From contig NZ_CP108882.1 of assembly GCF_036347055.1 (NCBI RefSeq), positions 1,612,001 through 1,676,000 on the forward strand: a stretch of 64,000 bases of DNA, read 5' to 3'. Source of the DNA: Streptomyces sp. NBC_00820 (GTDB lineage: Bacteria > Actinomycetota > Actinomycetes > Streptomycetales > Streptomycetaceae). The notes below the pieces were generated by a model. That model ran no database searches. It saw only the letters and a program-made list of their open reading frames with translations, and was not told where the DNA came from. Shown here piece by piece: positions 9,659 to 19,132 of the stretch (its first letter is position 1; every line of letters starts with the position of its first letter). The translations under genes were made by a program, and so were the position numbers.

Positions 9659-11857
9659 ATGGGCGACAAAGCACAGTCACACCCCGGAGCCGCCGGCAGG
9701 GCTATGGCGGCCGACCACCCCGCGTCCGTAAGGAATGTGGTGCTGGTCGGCCACTGCGGATCCGGCAAGACGACCTTGGTGGAGGCCCTCGCGCTGACCG
9801 CGGGGGCGGTGAACCGGGCGGGCCGCGTGGAGGACGGCGGCACCGTCTCCGACTACGACGACATCGAGCACCGGCAGCAGCGCTCGGTACAGCTCTCGCT
9901 GGTCCCGGTCGAATGGGACGGCATCAAGATCAATCTCCTCGACACCCCCGGCTACGCCGACTTCGTCGGGGAGCTGAGGGCCGGTCTGCGGGCGGCGGAC
10001 GCGGCCCTCTTCGTCGTCTCGGCCTCGGACGGGGTGGACGGCTCGACCCGGATGGTGTGGGACGAGTGCCAGGCCGTCGGCATGCCCCGCGCGATCGTCG
10101 TCACGCACCTGGAGTCCGCGCGCGCGGACTTCGAGGAGATGACCCGGGTGTGCGCGGAGGCCTTCGGCGGCGACGACCCCGACGCCGTGCTCCCGCTGTA
10201 CCTGCCGCTGCGCGGGGCGGAGGGCCCCGACGGACACGCTCCCGTGACCGGGCTGACCGGGCTGCTGACCCGGAAGCTGTTCGACTACGCGTCCGGGGAG
10301 CGCAAGGAGTCCGAGCCCGGTGAGGACCAGCTTCCGGGCATCGAGGAGGCCCGCAACCGGCTCATCGAGGGGATCATCGCCGAGAGCGAGGACGAGACCC
10401 TCATGGACCGCTACCTCGGCGGCGAGCAGATCGACGTCAAGACGCTGATCGAGGACCTGGAACGGGGCGTGGCACGCGGCACGTTCTTCCCGGTGGTGGC
10501 GGCCGCGCCGGCCGCCGAGGGCGCCCGGCAGGGGCTCGGCACCATCGAACTGCTGGAGCTGGTCACCCGCGGCTTCCCGACCCCGTTCGAGCACCCCATG
10601 CCGGGGGTGACCACGATCGACGGCAGGCCGCGCGAGCTGAAGGCGTGCGACACGGACGGACCGCTGGTCGCCGAGGTCGTCAAGACCTCCTCCGACCCCT
10701 ACGTCGGCCGGGTCTCCCTGGTCCGCGTCTTCTCCGGCACCCTGCGCCCCGACGACACGGTGCACGTCTCCGGGCACGGCCTGACCGACCGCGGGCACGA
10801 GGACCACGACGTCGACGAGCGGGTCGGCGCGCTGTCCATGACGTTCGGCAAGCAGCAGCGCCCGGTGCCGCACGCGGTCGCGGGCGACCTGGTGAGCGTG
10901 GCCAAGCTCGGCCGGGCCGAGACCGGGGACACGCTCTCGGCCAAGGACGACCCGCTGCTCATGGAGCCCTGGCAGATGCCCGACCCCCTGCTGCCGCTCG
11001 CCATCCAGGCGCACAGCAAGGCGGACGAGGACAAGCTCTCCCAGGGCCTTGCCCGGCTGGTCGCAGAGGATCCGACGATGCGGCTCGAACAGAACCAGAA
11101 CACCCACCAGGTGGTGCTGTGGTGTCTGGGCGAGGCCCACGCGGACGTCGCCCTGGAACGGCTGCGCAGCCGGTACGGCGTCCAGGTCGACGTCGTACCG
11201 CACAAGGTCTCGCTGCGGGAGACGTTCGCGACGAAGGCCGGCGGGCGCGGCCGGCACGTGAAGCAGTCCGGCGGGCACGGCCAGTACGCCATCTGCGAGA
11301 TCGAGGTGGAGCCGCTGCCGGGCGGCTCGGGCATCGAGTTCGTGGACAAGGTGGTCGGCGGTGCCGTACCCCGCCAGTTCATCCCGTCCGTGGAGAAGGG
11401 TGTACGGGCCCAGGCCGCCAAGGGGGTCGCGGCCGGTTATCCGCTGGTCGACGTGCGGATCACGCTGCTGGACGGCAAGGCGCACTCGGTGGACTCCTCC
11501 GACGCCGCGTTCCAGACGGCGGGCGCGCTGGCCCTGCGCGAGGCCGCGGCCGACACGCGGATCCATCTCCTTGAGCCGGTGGCCGAGGTGACCGTGCTGG
11601 TCGCCGACGACTACGTGGGCCCCGTGATGAGCGATCTGTCGAGCCGGCGCGGCCGGGTGCTCGGCACCGAACAGGTCGGTTCGGGGCGGACCCTGGTCCG
11701 GGCCGAGGTCCCCGAGTTCGAGATCGGCCGCTACGCGATCGACCTGCGCTCCCTGTCGCACGGCACGGCCCGCTTCAACCGCGTGTACGCGCGGCACGAG
11801 CCGATGCCGCCACAGGTCGCCGACCGCATCCGCGAACAGGCGGGCGAGACACCGTAG
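9659..11857 (+). CDS. Elongation factor G-like GTPase (EF-G2/FusA2 type)
   Basis: A 732-residue translational GTPase with EF-G architecture: G domain with P-loop GHCGSGKT (about residue 28) and switch-II DTPGYADF, then domains II to V. The G4 motif, NKxD in true EF-G, reads THLES here, so guanine recognition is altered, as in the actinobacterial FusA2 paralogues. Its role is unknown; it is not the housekeeping fusA. The start ATG 9659 follows GGGAGG. It runs divergently from pgsA and is inserted, with the next gene, inside an otherwise conserved leftward cluster. Confidence 0.93.
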   Translation: MGDKAQSHPGAAGRAMAADHPASVRNVVLVGHCGSGKTTLVEALALTAGAVNRAGRVEDGGTVSDYDDIEHRQQRSVQLSLVPVEWDGIKINLLDTPGYADFVGELRAGLRAADAALFVVSASDGVDGSTRMVWDECQAVGMPRAIVVTHLESARADFEEMTRVCAEAFGGDDPDAVLPLYLPLRGAEGPDGHAPVTGLTGLLTRKLFDYASGERKESEPGEDQLPGIEEARNRLIEGIIAESEDETLMDRYLGGEQIDVKTLIEDLERGVARGTFFPVVAAAPAAEGARQGLGTIELLELVTRGFPTPFEHPMPGVTTIDGRPRELKACDTDGPLVAEVVKTSSDPYVGRVSLVRVFSGTLRPDDTVHVSGHGLTDRGHEDHDVDERVGALSMTFGKQQRPVPHAVAGDLVSVAKLGRAETGDTLSAKDDPLLMEPWQMPDPLLPLAIQAHSKADEDKLSQGLARLVAEDPTMRLEQNQNTHQVVLWCLGEAHADVALERLRSRYGVQVDVVPHKVSLRETFATKAGGRGRHVKQSGGHGQYAICEIEVEPLPGGSGIEFVDKVVGGAVPRQFIPSVEKGVRAQAAKGVAAGYPLVDVRITLLDGKAHSVDSSDAAFQTAGALALREAAADTRIHLLEPVAEVTVLVADDYVGPVMSDLSSRRGRVLGTEQVGSGRTLVRAEVPEFEIGRYAIDLRSLSHGTARFNRVYARHEPMPPQVADRIREQAGETP

Positions 11858-11994
11858 TCCACCACTGACACACACCGTGCGCCGGCGGGCGGCTTCGGCC
11901 GTCCGCCGACGGACTGTCAGTGCCTGCGGATACGCTGACCGACGGATCACGTCGTGCCGGCGTCGTGCGACAGCGCCATACGGCACGGTACTGC

Positions 11995-12025
11995 GGCCTG
12001 TTCAACATTCGGCCTGTTCAACAGG
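11995..12025. promoter_or_regulatory. Operator-like repeat upstream of membrane protein gene
   Basis: GGCCTGTTCAACA occurs twice with a 16-base period (11995-12007 and 12011-12023). The second copy is part of a perfect palindrome, CCTGTTCAACAGG (12013-12025). It lies 62 bases before the chosen start of the next gene and could be a regulator-binding site; no binding protein can be named. Confidence 0.35.
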
Positions 12026-12086
12026 TGTGCGGAGCGCGGAAGTCGGGAAGGCCGCAGGAGCGGCACCGGCGGCGATGGGGGCGGGA

Positions 12087-13733
12087 ATGTCGGTCGGAAC
12101 GGAGTGGGACGGGCCTCAGGTGCCCGTCTCCGGCGACGAGGGCCAGGCGGCGACCTTCGCACTGGCCTCGGCTGCCTACCGGGACAACGAGTACGGGGAG
12201 ATCAAGAAGACCGACAACGAATGGCACGAGTCGACCGTCAAGGACGGCAGGATCCGTCTGCTCCGGCCGAACCTCGGCGAGGCCTTCTCCCGGGCCGTCG
12301 TCGACCGCATGCTCACGAGCGGCCGCAAGCCGCTCATCCAGTCCTTCGGCACCGATCCCCAGGTCGTCGTGGAGCACTGCCTGGCGGCGAACAACATCCG
12401 CCGCGAGCGCGACAACCGGCTGGCCGCCGTGATGGTGGTGTGCGGGCTGATCTTCCTGCCCGGCCTGATCGGCTGGCTGCTCGTCTTCCAGTTGCGCACC
12501 TACCTCGCCAAACGCGACGACAAGCGGGCCGGGACGCTGGCCACCGCGCTGCTCGCCGGGGTCGGCGTGCTGGCCGCGCTGTTCCTGCTGAAGATGCCGT
12601 TCACCGGATTCTGGGCGTGGTACGCGCGCGCGGCCGTCATCGCCCCGGTACTGGGCTGGTACTGGGCCAAGCAGATCTGCGAGCGCACCGCGAAGGACCT
12701 GCGGGCACGCTGGGACGGTCTGCTCTCGGGCAGCAGCGTCGGCGCCAAGGTCCCGGAGGCCGTGCCGCGCGCCCCCGGCGAGACGGCGGCCGAGCAGCTG
12801 CGCCAGTCGCTGGCCCGGCTCAGCGCCGAGCAGCAGTCCAACTCCGTCTTCTACGCCGGTCCCAAGGGCATACTCGGCATGGGCACCCGCTGGGGTTCCT
12901 GGCAGCTGGCCGAGGACCTGGTCGCCGCCGACCCCACCCGGGAGATCCACCCGTTCCGCAGCTGGGACGTCATCCGGTCCATCCACGACAAGCTGCGCAT
13001 GCTGGAGCGGGGCCCGCTGAACACCGGCGGCTTCCCCAAGCCGTCCATACGGCACTGGATCGTCACGCCGATCGGCGAGGGCGCCAAGGCGGTGTCCCGG
13101 CCCGAGGGCACGGACGTCGAGGCCTTCCAGGTCAAGCCGCACGCCATACAGGACATCTGCAACAAGCAGCAGTTCGGCAGCGGTGACCGGCACTACCTGG
13201 GCGTGCAGTGGACGCTGTGGGACGGCCAGTTGATCCTCACCATGATGATCACGGTGACCGTGCTGCACGAGACGCTGCGCATCGAGGTGACGGGGCACGC
13301 GCTGGGTCCAGTAAACCCGCTGTTCACCACCAAGCCGGAGGCGCCGACCAAGGAGGTCGCCAAGTCCCTCAAGCCCTGGGAGAACCGCACGATCAAGCTG
13401 CCGCTGGTCCCCGCCGACGAGGTGGTAAGGCTGGCCGCGCGCGCCCCGCTGACCTGGTACCCGCCGGCGCTCAACTGGCTCGGCGGCTCCATCGCCCTGC
13501 CCGAGCCGTTCGGCCTGCGGCACGCCTGGGCCGACCAGCCCTGGCGGCACCGCTTCATGGCCGACGACGCGCTGCGCGCGGCCACGCCGGTGCTGCGGGT
13601 GGTGCACGCCTCCGCGCTCAGGGTCCTCGAGGAGAACGGCGTGAACACGGAGAAGTTCGGCAACCGGTCGTCGATCCTCAGCGGACTGGTGCAGGACCCG
13701 ACGCCGCGGAAGGCGGACCTCTACGACGCGTAG
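12087..13733 (+). CDS. Integral membrane protein of unknown function
   Basis: A 548-residue protein that I cannot assign to a functional family. The N-terminal about 100 residues are soluble, followed by a hydrophobic helix (VMVVCGLIFLPGLIGWLLVF), a charged KRDDKR linker, a second hairpin of hydrophobic segments (LATALLAGVGVLAALFLL and a Trp-rich helix after it), and then a soluble domain of about 350 residues ending KADLYDA. Start options are ATG 12075 and ATG 12087; I favour 12087 because GGGGGCGGG sits just upstream. It is co-directional with the EF-G2 gene, 229 bases behind it. Homologues occupy the same place in other Streptomyces, as far as I recall. Confidence 0.85.
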   Translation: MSVGTEWDGPQVPVSGDEGQAATFALASAAYRDNEYGEIKKTDNEWHESTVKDGRIRLLRPNLGEAFSRAVVDRMLTSGRKPLIQSFGTDPQVVVEHCLAANNIRRERDNRLAAVMVVCGLIFLPGLIGWLLVFQLRTYLAKRDDKRAGTLATALLAGVGVLAALFLLKMPFTGFWAWYARAAVIAPVLGWYWAKQICERTAKDLRARWDGLLSGSSVGAKVPEAVPRAPGETAAEQLRQSLARLSAEQQSNSVFYAGPKGILGMGTRWGSWQLAEDLVAADPTREIHPFRSWDVIRSIHDKLRMLERGPLNTGGFPKPSIRHWIVTPIGEGAKAVSRPEGTDVEAFQVKPHAIQDICNKQQFGSGDRHYLGVQWTLWDGQLILTMMITVTVLHETLRIEVTGHALGPVNPLFTTKPEAPTKEVAKSLKPWENRTIKLPLVPADEVVRLAARAPLTWYPPALNWLGGSIALPEPFGLRHAWADQPWRHRFMADDALRAATPVLRVVHASALRVLEENGVNTEKFGNRSSILSGLVQDPTPRKADLYDA

Positions 13734-13770
13734 GCCTCCGGCGGTTCGGCGGGGGCGTACGGGTTCTGAC

Positions 13771-13853
13771 GGTGGGGTTGCTGGGGGCTGCCGCCCCCAG
13801 GCCCCCGCTTTCGGCCCTTGAGGGGCCTCGTCCTCAGACGCCGGACGGGCTGA
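13771..13853. repeat. Dispersed Streptomyces extragenic repeat with hairpins
   Basis: The stretch resembles a palindromic repeat found at many gene ends in Streptomyces genomes (recalled, not searched). It contains a perfect hairpin CTGGGGGC-TGCC-GCCCCCAG (13781-13800), a second short stem GGCCC/GGGCC (13813-13827) and the characteristic tail CGCCGGACGGGCTGA. It lies between the convergent membrane protein and HIT genes and probably also acts as a bidirectional terminator. Confidence 0.65.
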
Positions 13854-13884
13854 GTGGTGCGGGCGGTGTCGAACGCGGTGGCGG

Positions 13885-14433
13885 TCAGGCCGTGGGCCAG
13901 GCGTCTGCCAGCATCTTGCGGGTGTCCGCGAGGAGCTGCGGCAGGACCTTGGTGTGGCCCACCACGGGCATGAAGTTCGTGTCGCCGCCCCAGCGGGGGA
14001 CGATGTGCTGGTGCAGGTGGGCGGCGATGCCGGCGCCGGCCACCGTGCCCTGGTTCATGCCGATGTTGAAGCCGTGGGCGCCGGAGGCGGTGCGCAGGGC
14101 GGTCATGGCCTGCTTGGTCAGCTCGGCCAGTTCGGCGGTCTCCGGACCGGTCAGGTCGGTGTAGTCGGCCACGTGCCGGTAGGGCACGGTCATCAGGTGG
14201 CCGCCGTTGTACGGGTAGAGGTTCAGTACGGCGTACACGTGATCGCCACGGTGGACGATCAGACCGTCCTCGTCGGACTTGGCCGGGATCGAGCAGAACG
14301 GGCAGCCGTCGTCGGCTCCCGGGCCGCTCGGCTTGTTCTCGCCCTGGATGTAGGCCATCCGGTGGGGCGTCCACAGGCGCTGGAACGCGTCCTGCGTCCC
14401 CACTCCGATCTGCTGCTCCGGCTCACTCGTCAT
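13885..14433 (-). CDS. HIT-family hydrolase/phosphorylase (Ap4A phosphorylase-like)
   Basis: The 182-residue product carries the histidine-triad motif HLHQHIVPRW near the C-terminus and a CxxC (CPFC) near residue 45, normal for HIT proteins that act on dinucleoside polyphosphates. The mycobacterial neighbour of thrS and pgsA, Rv2613c, is an Ap4A phosphorylase; shared position and family make the same activity likely here. This matters because threonyl-tRNA synthetase can make Ap4A and lies immediately upstream across the channel gene. I start at ATG 14433; an ATG at 14445 is also possible. Confidence 0.9.
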   Translation of the reverse strand: MTSEPEQQIGVGTQDAFQRLWTPHRMAYIQGENKPSGPGADDGCPFCSIPAKSDEDGLIVHRGDHVYAVLNLYPYNGGHLMTVPYRHVADYTDLTGPETAELAELTKQAMTALRTASGAHGFNIGMNQGTVAGAGIAAHLHQHIVPRWGGDTNFMPVVGHTKVLPQLLADTRKMLADAWPTA

Positions 14434-14491
14434 GCAAGGCAGCATATGGCTTCCCCCGTTCGCGGCGTGTCGGCGGGGCGGAGGGAGCGCG

Positions 14492-15190
14492 GTGACCGGC
14501 CAAGCTTGGCCGGTGGACGACGACAGCCGTATGCGGCGCTGGCAGCGGTGGACGGACCGCCCGCTGGCCGTCGCCTCACTGGTCTATCTCGGCGCCTACG
14601 CGGTGCACGTCCTCGCGCCGGGCCTGCCCGGGCCCGTGCACGACCTGCTGCTGTCGCTGTCGTGCGCCGCCTGGGCGTTCTTCGTCGGCGACTACGTGGT
14701 GCGCTGGCGGCTCAGCGGCGAGAGGCTGCCGCGGTTCGTGCGGCGGCACTGGCTGGACACGGTGGTCATGGTGCTGCCACTGCTGCGGCCGGTACGGATC
14801 GTGCGGACGTACGAGCTGGTCGAGCGGCGGCACGGACACACGCAGCTGCCCCTGCAGGCGCTCGTGATGCTCTACGCCGGGATGTCCTCGGTGCTGCTGG
14901 GCTTCGCCGGCGCACTGCAGGTGTACCAGTTCGAGCACACCGCCCCGCACGCCTCGATCCGTACCTTCGGGGACTCGGTGTGGTGGGTCTGCTCGACTCT
15001 GTCGACGGTCGGGTACGGCGACGTGGTGCCCGTGACGCCCAAGGGGCGGATCGTCGCGGTGGTCCTGATGATCTGCGGCCTGGCACTGCTGGGCGCGGTG
15101 ACGGGCTCGTTCTCGTCGTGGCTGATGCAGCGGTTCGCCGGCGGCAGCGACAGGGAGGGCCCCCGGGGAAGTGATCCCCGGGGGCCCTGA
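14492..15190 (+). CDS. Voltage-gated-type potassium channel subunit
   Basis: A 232-residue ion channel of the 6TM VIC type. Hydrophobic segments S1 (LAVASLVYLGAYAVHVL) and S2 lead to an Arg-containing S3/S4 region (LLRPVRIVRTYELV), then S5, a pore helix with the selectivity filter TVGYGD, and S6 (IVAVVLMICGLALLGAV). No RCK or cyclic-nucleotide domain follows. It starts at GTG 14492 with GGAGGG 7 nt upstream. It is divergent from the HIT gene. Its last 11 codons are formed from a perfect terminator stem shared with thrS (15156-15188). Confidence 0.92.
   Translation: MTGQAWPVDDDSRMRRWQRWTDRPLAVASLVYLGAYAVHVLAPGLPGPVHDLLLSLSCAAWAFFVGDYVVRWRLSGERLPRFVRRHWLDTVVMVLPLLRPVRIVRTYELVERRHGHTQLPLQALVMLYAGMSSVLLGFAGALQVYQFEHTAPHASIRTFGDSVWWVCSTLSTVGYGDVVPVTPKGRIVAVVLMICGLALLGAVTGSFSSWLMQRFAGGSDREGPRGSDPRGP
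15156..15188. terminator. Bidirectional terminator inside the channel gene 3' end
   Basis: AGGGCCCCCGGGGA (15156-15169) pairs perfectly with TCCCCGGGGGCCCT (15175-15188) around a 5-base loop. The right arm includes the T of the channel stop codon TGA. The facing thrS gene stops at 15227, so this one hairpin probably ends both convergent transcripts. Confidence 0.85.
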
Positions 15191-15226
15191 CGCCGTGCGC
15201 GCCGACCGGATGAGCAAGCGTCCGGA

Positions 15227-17203
15227 TCAGACCTGGACGCGCTCCTCCACGACCTTCGCGATCTTCGCGATGGCCTCGTCGAACGGGATGCCGTTCTCCT
15301 GCGAGCCGTCGCGGTAGCGGAAGGACACCGAGTTGTTCGACATGTCCTCGTCGCCCGCGATGACCATGAAGGGCACCTTCTGCTTCTGGGCGTTGCGGAT
15401 CTTCTTCTGCATGCGGTCGGAGGAGGAGTCCACCTCGACCCGCAGGCCCTTCTTCTTCGCCTCGGCCGCGAACTTCTCCAGGTACTCGATGTGGCCGTCG
15501 CCGATCGGGATGCCGATCGCCTGGACCGGGGCGAGCCACGCCGGGAAGGCACCCGCGTAGTGCTCCAGGAGCACCGCGAAGAACCGCTCGATGGAGCCGA
15601 ACAGGGCGCGGTGGATCATGACCGGGCGCTGCTTGGAGCCGTCGGGGCCCGTGTACTCCAGGTTGAAGCGCTCGGGCAGGTTGAAGTCGAGCTGGATGGT
15701 CGACATCTGCCAGGTCCGGCCAATCGCGTCCTTGGCCTGGACGGAGATCTTCGGGCCGTAGAAGGCGGCGCCGCCCGGGTCGGGCACCAGGGGCAGGCCC
15801 TGCTTCTCGGCGACCTGGCGGAGCGTCTCGGTGGCCTCTTCCCAGGCCTCGTCCGAGCCGACGAACTTCTCCGGGTCCTTGGTGGAGAGCTCCAGGTAGA
15901 AGTCGGTCAGACCGTAGTCGCGCAGCAGGCCGAGGACGAAGGTGAGCGTCTTGTCGAGCTCCTCCGCCATCTGCTCGCGGGTGCAGTAGATGTGCGCGTC
16001 GTCCTGGGTGAAGCCGCGGGCACGGGTCAGGCCGTGCACGACGCCGGACTTCTCGTACCGGTACACGGTCCCGAACTCGAACAGACGCAGCGGCAGTTCG
16101 CGGTAGGAGCGGCCGCGCGCGTCGAAGATCAGGTTGTGCATCGGGCAGTTCATGGGCTTGAGGTAGTAGTCCACGCCCTCGTCGAGCTGCATGGGCGGGT
16201 ACATGCCGTCGGCGTACCAGTCCAGGTGGCCCGAGGTCTCGAAGAGCTTCCCCTTCGTCGCGTGCGGGGTGTAGACGAACTCGTAGCCCTCCTCCTCGTG
16301 CCGGCGGCGCGAGTAGTCCTCCATCACGCGGCGGATGATGCCGCCCCTGGGGTGGAAGACGGCGAGGCCGGAGCCGATCTGCTCGGGGACGGAGAAGAGG
16401 TCCAGCTCGGAGCCGAGCTTGCGGTGGTCGCGCTTCTCGGCCTCGGCGAGGAAGTCCAGGTGCGCCTTGAGCTCGTCCTTGGACGGCCAGGCGGTGCCGT
16501 AGATGCGCTGGAGCATCGGGTTCTTCTCGCTGCCGCGCCAGTAGGCGGCCGCGTTGCGCATCAGCTTGAACGCCGGGATCAGCCGGGTGGAGGGCAGGTG
16601 GGGACCGCGGCAGAGGTCCTTCCAGCACAGCTCGCCGGTCTTGGCGTCCAGGTTGTCGTAGATCGACAGCTCTCCGGCGCCGACTTCGACGTCCGCGCCG
16701 TCGTCGGAGGAGGCCGAGCCCTTGAGGCCGATCAGCTCCAGCTTGTACGGCTCGTCGGCCAGCTCCGCGCGGGCCTCCTCGTCGGTGACGACGCGGCGGG
16801 AGAAGCGCTGGCCGCGCTTCTGGATCTCCTGCATCTTCTTCTCGATGGCCTTGAGGTCATCGGGGTGGAAGGGCTTCTCGACGTCGAAGTCGTAGTAGAA
16901 GCCGTCCTTGACGGGCGGGCCGATACCGAGCTTGGCCTCGGGGAACAGCTCCTGCACGGCCTGCGCCATGACGTGCGCGGTGGAGTGGCGCAGGATGTTC
17001 AGACCGTCCTCGGACGAGATCTCGACACCCTCGACCTCGTCGCCGTCGGACAGCTCGTGACTGAGGTCCTTCAGCTCGCCGCCCACACGCGCGGCAACGA
17101 TCGAACGTTCGCCCGCGAAGAGGTCGGCGGCCGTAGTGCCCGTCGTCACCACGCGTTCTTCCCGCTCGGAATCGCGTTGGATGATCACACGGACGTCTGA
17201 CAC
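15227..17203 (-). CDS. thrS: Threonyl-tRNA synthetase
   Basis: Class II synthetase charging tRNA-Thr. The 658-residue product has the N-terminal TGS domain (residues about 1-65), the editing domain with [11 protein letters not shown], the catalytic core with zinc-ligand segments (MNCPMHN, and later His residues), motif 2 ([13 protein letters not shown]) and motif 3 ([12 protein letters not shown]), and an anticodon-binding C-terminal domain. Start GTG 17203 has AGGAG upstream; the open frame continues to 17341 without support. I saw no T-box leader in the 109-base upstream gap, only a possible attenuating hairpin. Confidence 0.97.
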   Translation of the reverse strand: MSDVRVIIQRDSEREERVVTTGTTAADLFAGERSIVAARVGGELKDLSHELSDGDEVEGVEISSEDGLNILRHSTAHVMAQAVQELFPEAKLGIGPPVKDGFYYDFDVEKPFHPDDLKAIEKKMQEIQKRGQRFSRRVVTDEEARAELADEPYKLELIGLKGSASSDDGADVEVGAGELSIYDNLDAKTGELCWKDLCRGPHLPSTRLIPAFKLMRNAAAYWRGSEKNPMLQRIYGTAWPSKDELKAHLDFLAEAEKRDHRKLGSELDLFSVPEQIGSGLAVFHPRGGIIRRVMEDYSRRRHEEEGYEFVYTPHATKGKLFETSGHLDWYADGMYPPMQLDEGVDYYLKPMNCPMHNLIFDARGRSYRELPLRLFEFGTVYRYEKSGVVHGLTRARGFTQDDAHIYCTREQMAEELDKTLTFVLGLLRDYGLTDFYLELSTKDPEKFVGSDEAWEEATETLRQVAEKQGLPLVPDPGGAAFYGPKISVQAKDAIGRTWQMSTIQLDFNLPERFNLEYTGPDGSKQRPVMIHRALFGSIERFFAVLLEHYAGAFPAWLAPVQAIGIPIGDGHIEYLEKFAAEAKKKGLRVEVDSSSDRMQKKIRNAQKQKVPFMVIAGDEDMSNNSVSFRYRDGSQENGIPFDEAIAKIAKVVEERVQV

Positions 17204-17277
17204 CGGTCTCTCCTGACTGAAGGTGGAAGCGGCGCCATACCAGGAGCGCGCGCACAAAGGATCGTACCGACCCGACA

Positions 17278-17305
17278 CCGCCGACCGCGAAACGGTTACC
17301 GGCGG
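17278..17305 (-). terminator. Possible terminator or attenuator upstream of thrS
   Basis: CCGCCG (17278-17283) pairs with CGGCGG (17300-17305), and ACCG with CGGT inside it, leaving a 5-base loop and a 3-base bulge. It lies between the stop of the upstream unknown gene and the thrS start, so it would either end the upstream transcript or attenuate read-through into thrS. Confidence 0.4.
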
Positions 17306-17312
17306 CCCTCGG

Positions 17313-18569
17313 TCAGGCCTCGCTCCCGTAGCCCTCGTCACAGGCCTCCCCGCAGGCCTCCTCGAAGAAATCGAGGTTCTCCTGGAGGGACTTCATCAGC
17401 CGGTCCCGCTCGGCCTCGTCCACCTGGACGGGTACGACTCCGGTGGCCCCGGTGAGCCTGCGGAAGCCACCCCGGCGCTCCAGCCGGCCGTGCACCCGCA
17501 CCGGGAGGCCGACGAGGTGGGCATGGCCGGCGATGCGGTAGTCCTCCTCACCCAGGGTGACGCGGACATGCGGTACCTCGGCGCCGGCGAGCACGCGCAG
17601 CCGTACGGTGCCCTCGCCGCGCGGCGCGGACCGGTGCAGGCGGACCACGACGCCGGTGACGCGGACCGGCACGGAGGGTTCCTCCCGCAGGTAGCGCAGG
17701 CCGGCCGCGCACAGCACGGGCAGGTCGCCGGGCGAGAACTCGACGGGTTCGGCGGAGGCGGCGCAGCCCTCGGGGACGCCTGCTCCGGGGGCCCAGGCGA
17801 CGGCGACGCGCGCGCCCTCGGTGCCCCGGACGAGTGTGCCGAGCGCCTCGGTCAGTTCGCGGCTGACGCCGGCCTCGACGGCGCCGTCGAAGGCGTCCAT
17901 GCCGCCGGTGGCCCGCTGGTAGTCGATGGCCTCACGGGCGGCGTACAGGGCCTGGTGGAGGCGGACGGCGAGGGGGCGGGCGGCGGGCGCGGGCACGAAG
18001 GCGGTCAGTCCGCCGTCCCCGGCGGCGGGGCCGACCAGGACGTTCTCCAGCAGGGCGGCGGCGGGGCGCCGGTGCCGGGCGCCGTAGTAGCCGGCACGCG
18101 CGCGGGTGGCGAGCGCGGCCGCGAGCAGCATCCGCCGGGCCGCGGCACGCAGTTCCCCGTCCACGGTCCAGGGCGCGGCGCCGACCGGACCGCGGGGGGT
18201 GTCGCGCCACCAGCGGATCTCGTCGCTGGGCACGGCGAGGGAGATCAGCACTTCGCGTGCGGAGGGGGTGTCGCTGCGGGCGAGGGCCGCGAGGGCGTCG
18301 CCGAGCAGGTCGTCGCTGTCGGGGAAGGCGCGGCTCTCCGGGACCAGCAGGCTGGTCCCGGCGCCGGCGGGGTCCGGCGGGGTCCAGCGGCCGTACCGCC
18401 CGGGGGCGCCGCCGCGCCGGTGCCAGCCGTGCCGGCGCAGCAGGGCGCCGAGGACGGCCGGGTCGACCCGGGCGGGGTCGGGGGGCTGGTTCCAGGGGAC
18501 GGTTCCGGGAGAGGTGTCGGGGTGCGGCCGCACCTGCCGGAGCGGCTCGTCGTACGGACGGCTCCTCAT
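17313..18569 (-). CDS. Unknown protein coupled to a DUF4365 gene
   Basis: A 418-residue protein with no family I recognise. The middle is Ala/Arg-rich and helical; the last third (about residues 300-400) has alternating hydrophobic beta-type strands ([42 protein letters not shown]) that could form an OB-like barrel. No membrane segment or signal peptide is seen. Its ATG overlaps the stop of the upstream DUF4365 gene as ATGA, so the two are coupled and likely work together. Codon use matches the neighbours, giving no sign of recent transfer. Confidence 0.85.
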   Translation of the reverse strand: MRSRPYDEPLRQVRPHPDTSPGTVPWNQPPDPARVDPAVLGALLRRHGWHRRGGAPGRYGRWTPPDPAGAGTSLLVPESRAFPDSDDLLGDALAALARSDTPSAREVLISLAVPSDEIRWWRDTPRGPVGAAPWTVDGELRAAARRMLLAAALATRARAGYYGARHRRPAAALLENVLVGPAAGDGGLTAFVPAPAARPLAVRLHQALYAAREAIDYQRATGGMDAFDGAVEAGVSRELTEALGTLVRGTEGARVAVAWAPGAGVPEGCAASAEPVEFSPGDLPVLCAAGLRYLREEPSVPVRVTGVVVRLHRSAPRGEGTVRLRVLAGAEVPHVRVTLGEEDYRIAGHAHLVGLPVRVHGRLERRGGFRRLTGATGVVPVQVDEAERDRLMKSLQENLDFFEEACGEACDEGYGSEA

Positions 18570-19132
18570 GGCCTGCCTCCGGTTCCGACCCGCGTCATGA
18601 TCTCGCACAGCGCCCGGTCGTCGAAGATGCGCGAGGTCGGTATCCGCACGGTGGTCCGGTGCCGTCCGGTGACGGGGTGACCGGCGAGGTTGACCCAGTA
18701 GCAGCAGTGCCGCAGGTCGAGCCGGTCGTGGCCGGCGCGCAGCCAGTCGTCCTGGGAACGCGGGACGAGCATGACGACCAGGATCTTGTGCACCGAGACG
18801 GGTGTGCGGGCGAGTTTGCGCAGGTGGTCGTTGTCGAGGGTGAAGGAGAAGGAGGGGCCCGGGGGGTTGGGCGCGATCTGGTAGGTGCATTTGAGCTGCA
18901 CCTTGATGGTGACCTCGTCGTCGACGGTGTGGCCGGGCGCGCTGTGGCTGACGTGCCAGTCGATGCCGTTGTCCGGGAACGGCTGGGACAGCGAGCAGCC
19001 CGCCGCGGCGGCGACCGCGTGCAGATAGCCGACCTGCAGGGTCTCCATGCAGGCGGTGGTGGCGAGGGTGCCGCGAAGGGCGCCCGAACGGTCGGGCAGC
19101 AGCCCGCCCCGCTCGGGCTGCGCTATGGCCAT
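18566..19132 (-). CDS. DUF4365 protein, PD-(D/E)XK nuclease-like
   Basis: A 188-residue soluble protein matching, by eye, the DUF4365 family, which has been placed in the PD-(D/E)XK nuclease-like superfamily. The expected polar residues are present: Glu30, Asp58 in NGIDWH, and Gln79/Lys81 in VQLKCT, an order of E-D-QxK consistent with that fold. Activity has not been shown for this group to my knowledge. First gene of a two-gene coupled unit, divergent from a DnaQ-like exonuclease. Start ATG 19132 (MAIAQPERGG). Confidence 0.82.
   Translation of the reverse strand: MAIAQPERGGLLPDRSGALRGTLATTACMETLQVGYLHAVAAAAGCSLSQPFPDNGIDWHVSHSAPGHTVDDEVTIKVQLKCTYQIAPNPPGPSFSFTLDNDHLRKLARTPVSVHKILVVMLVPRSQDDWLRAGHDRLDLRHCCYWVNLAGHPVTGRHRTTVRIPTSRIFDDRALCEIMTRVGTGGRP

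Noticed and set aside
9677..11986. 769-residue antisense open frame across the EF-G2 gene
   Set aside because: No recognisable domain; the plus strand has intact GTPase motifs. Long antisense frames are common in DNA of this composition.
17204..17312. T-box leader of thrS
   Set aside because: The gap is only 109 bases and no AGGGTGGNACCGCG-type T-box is present.
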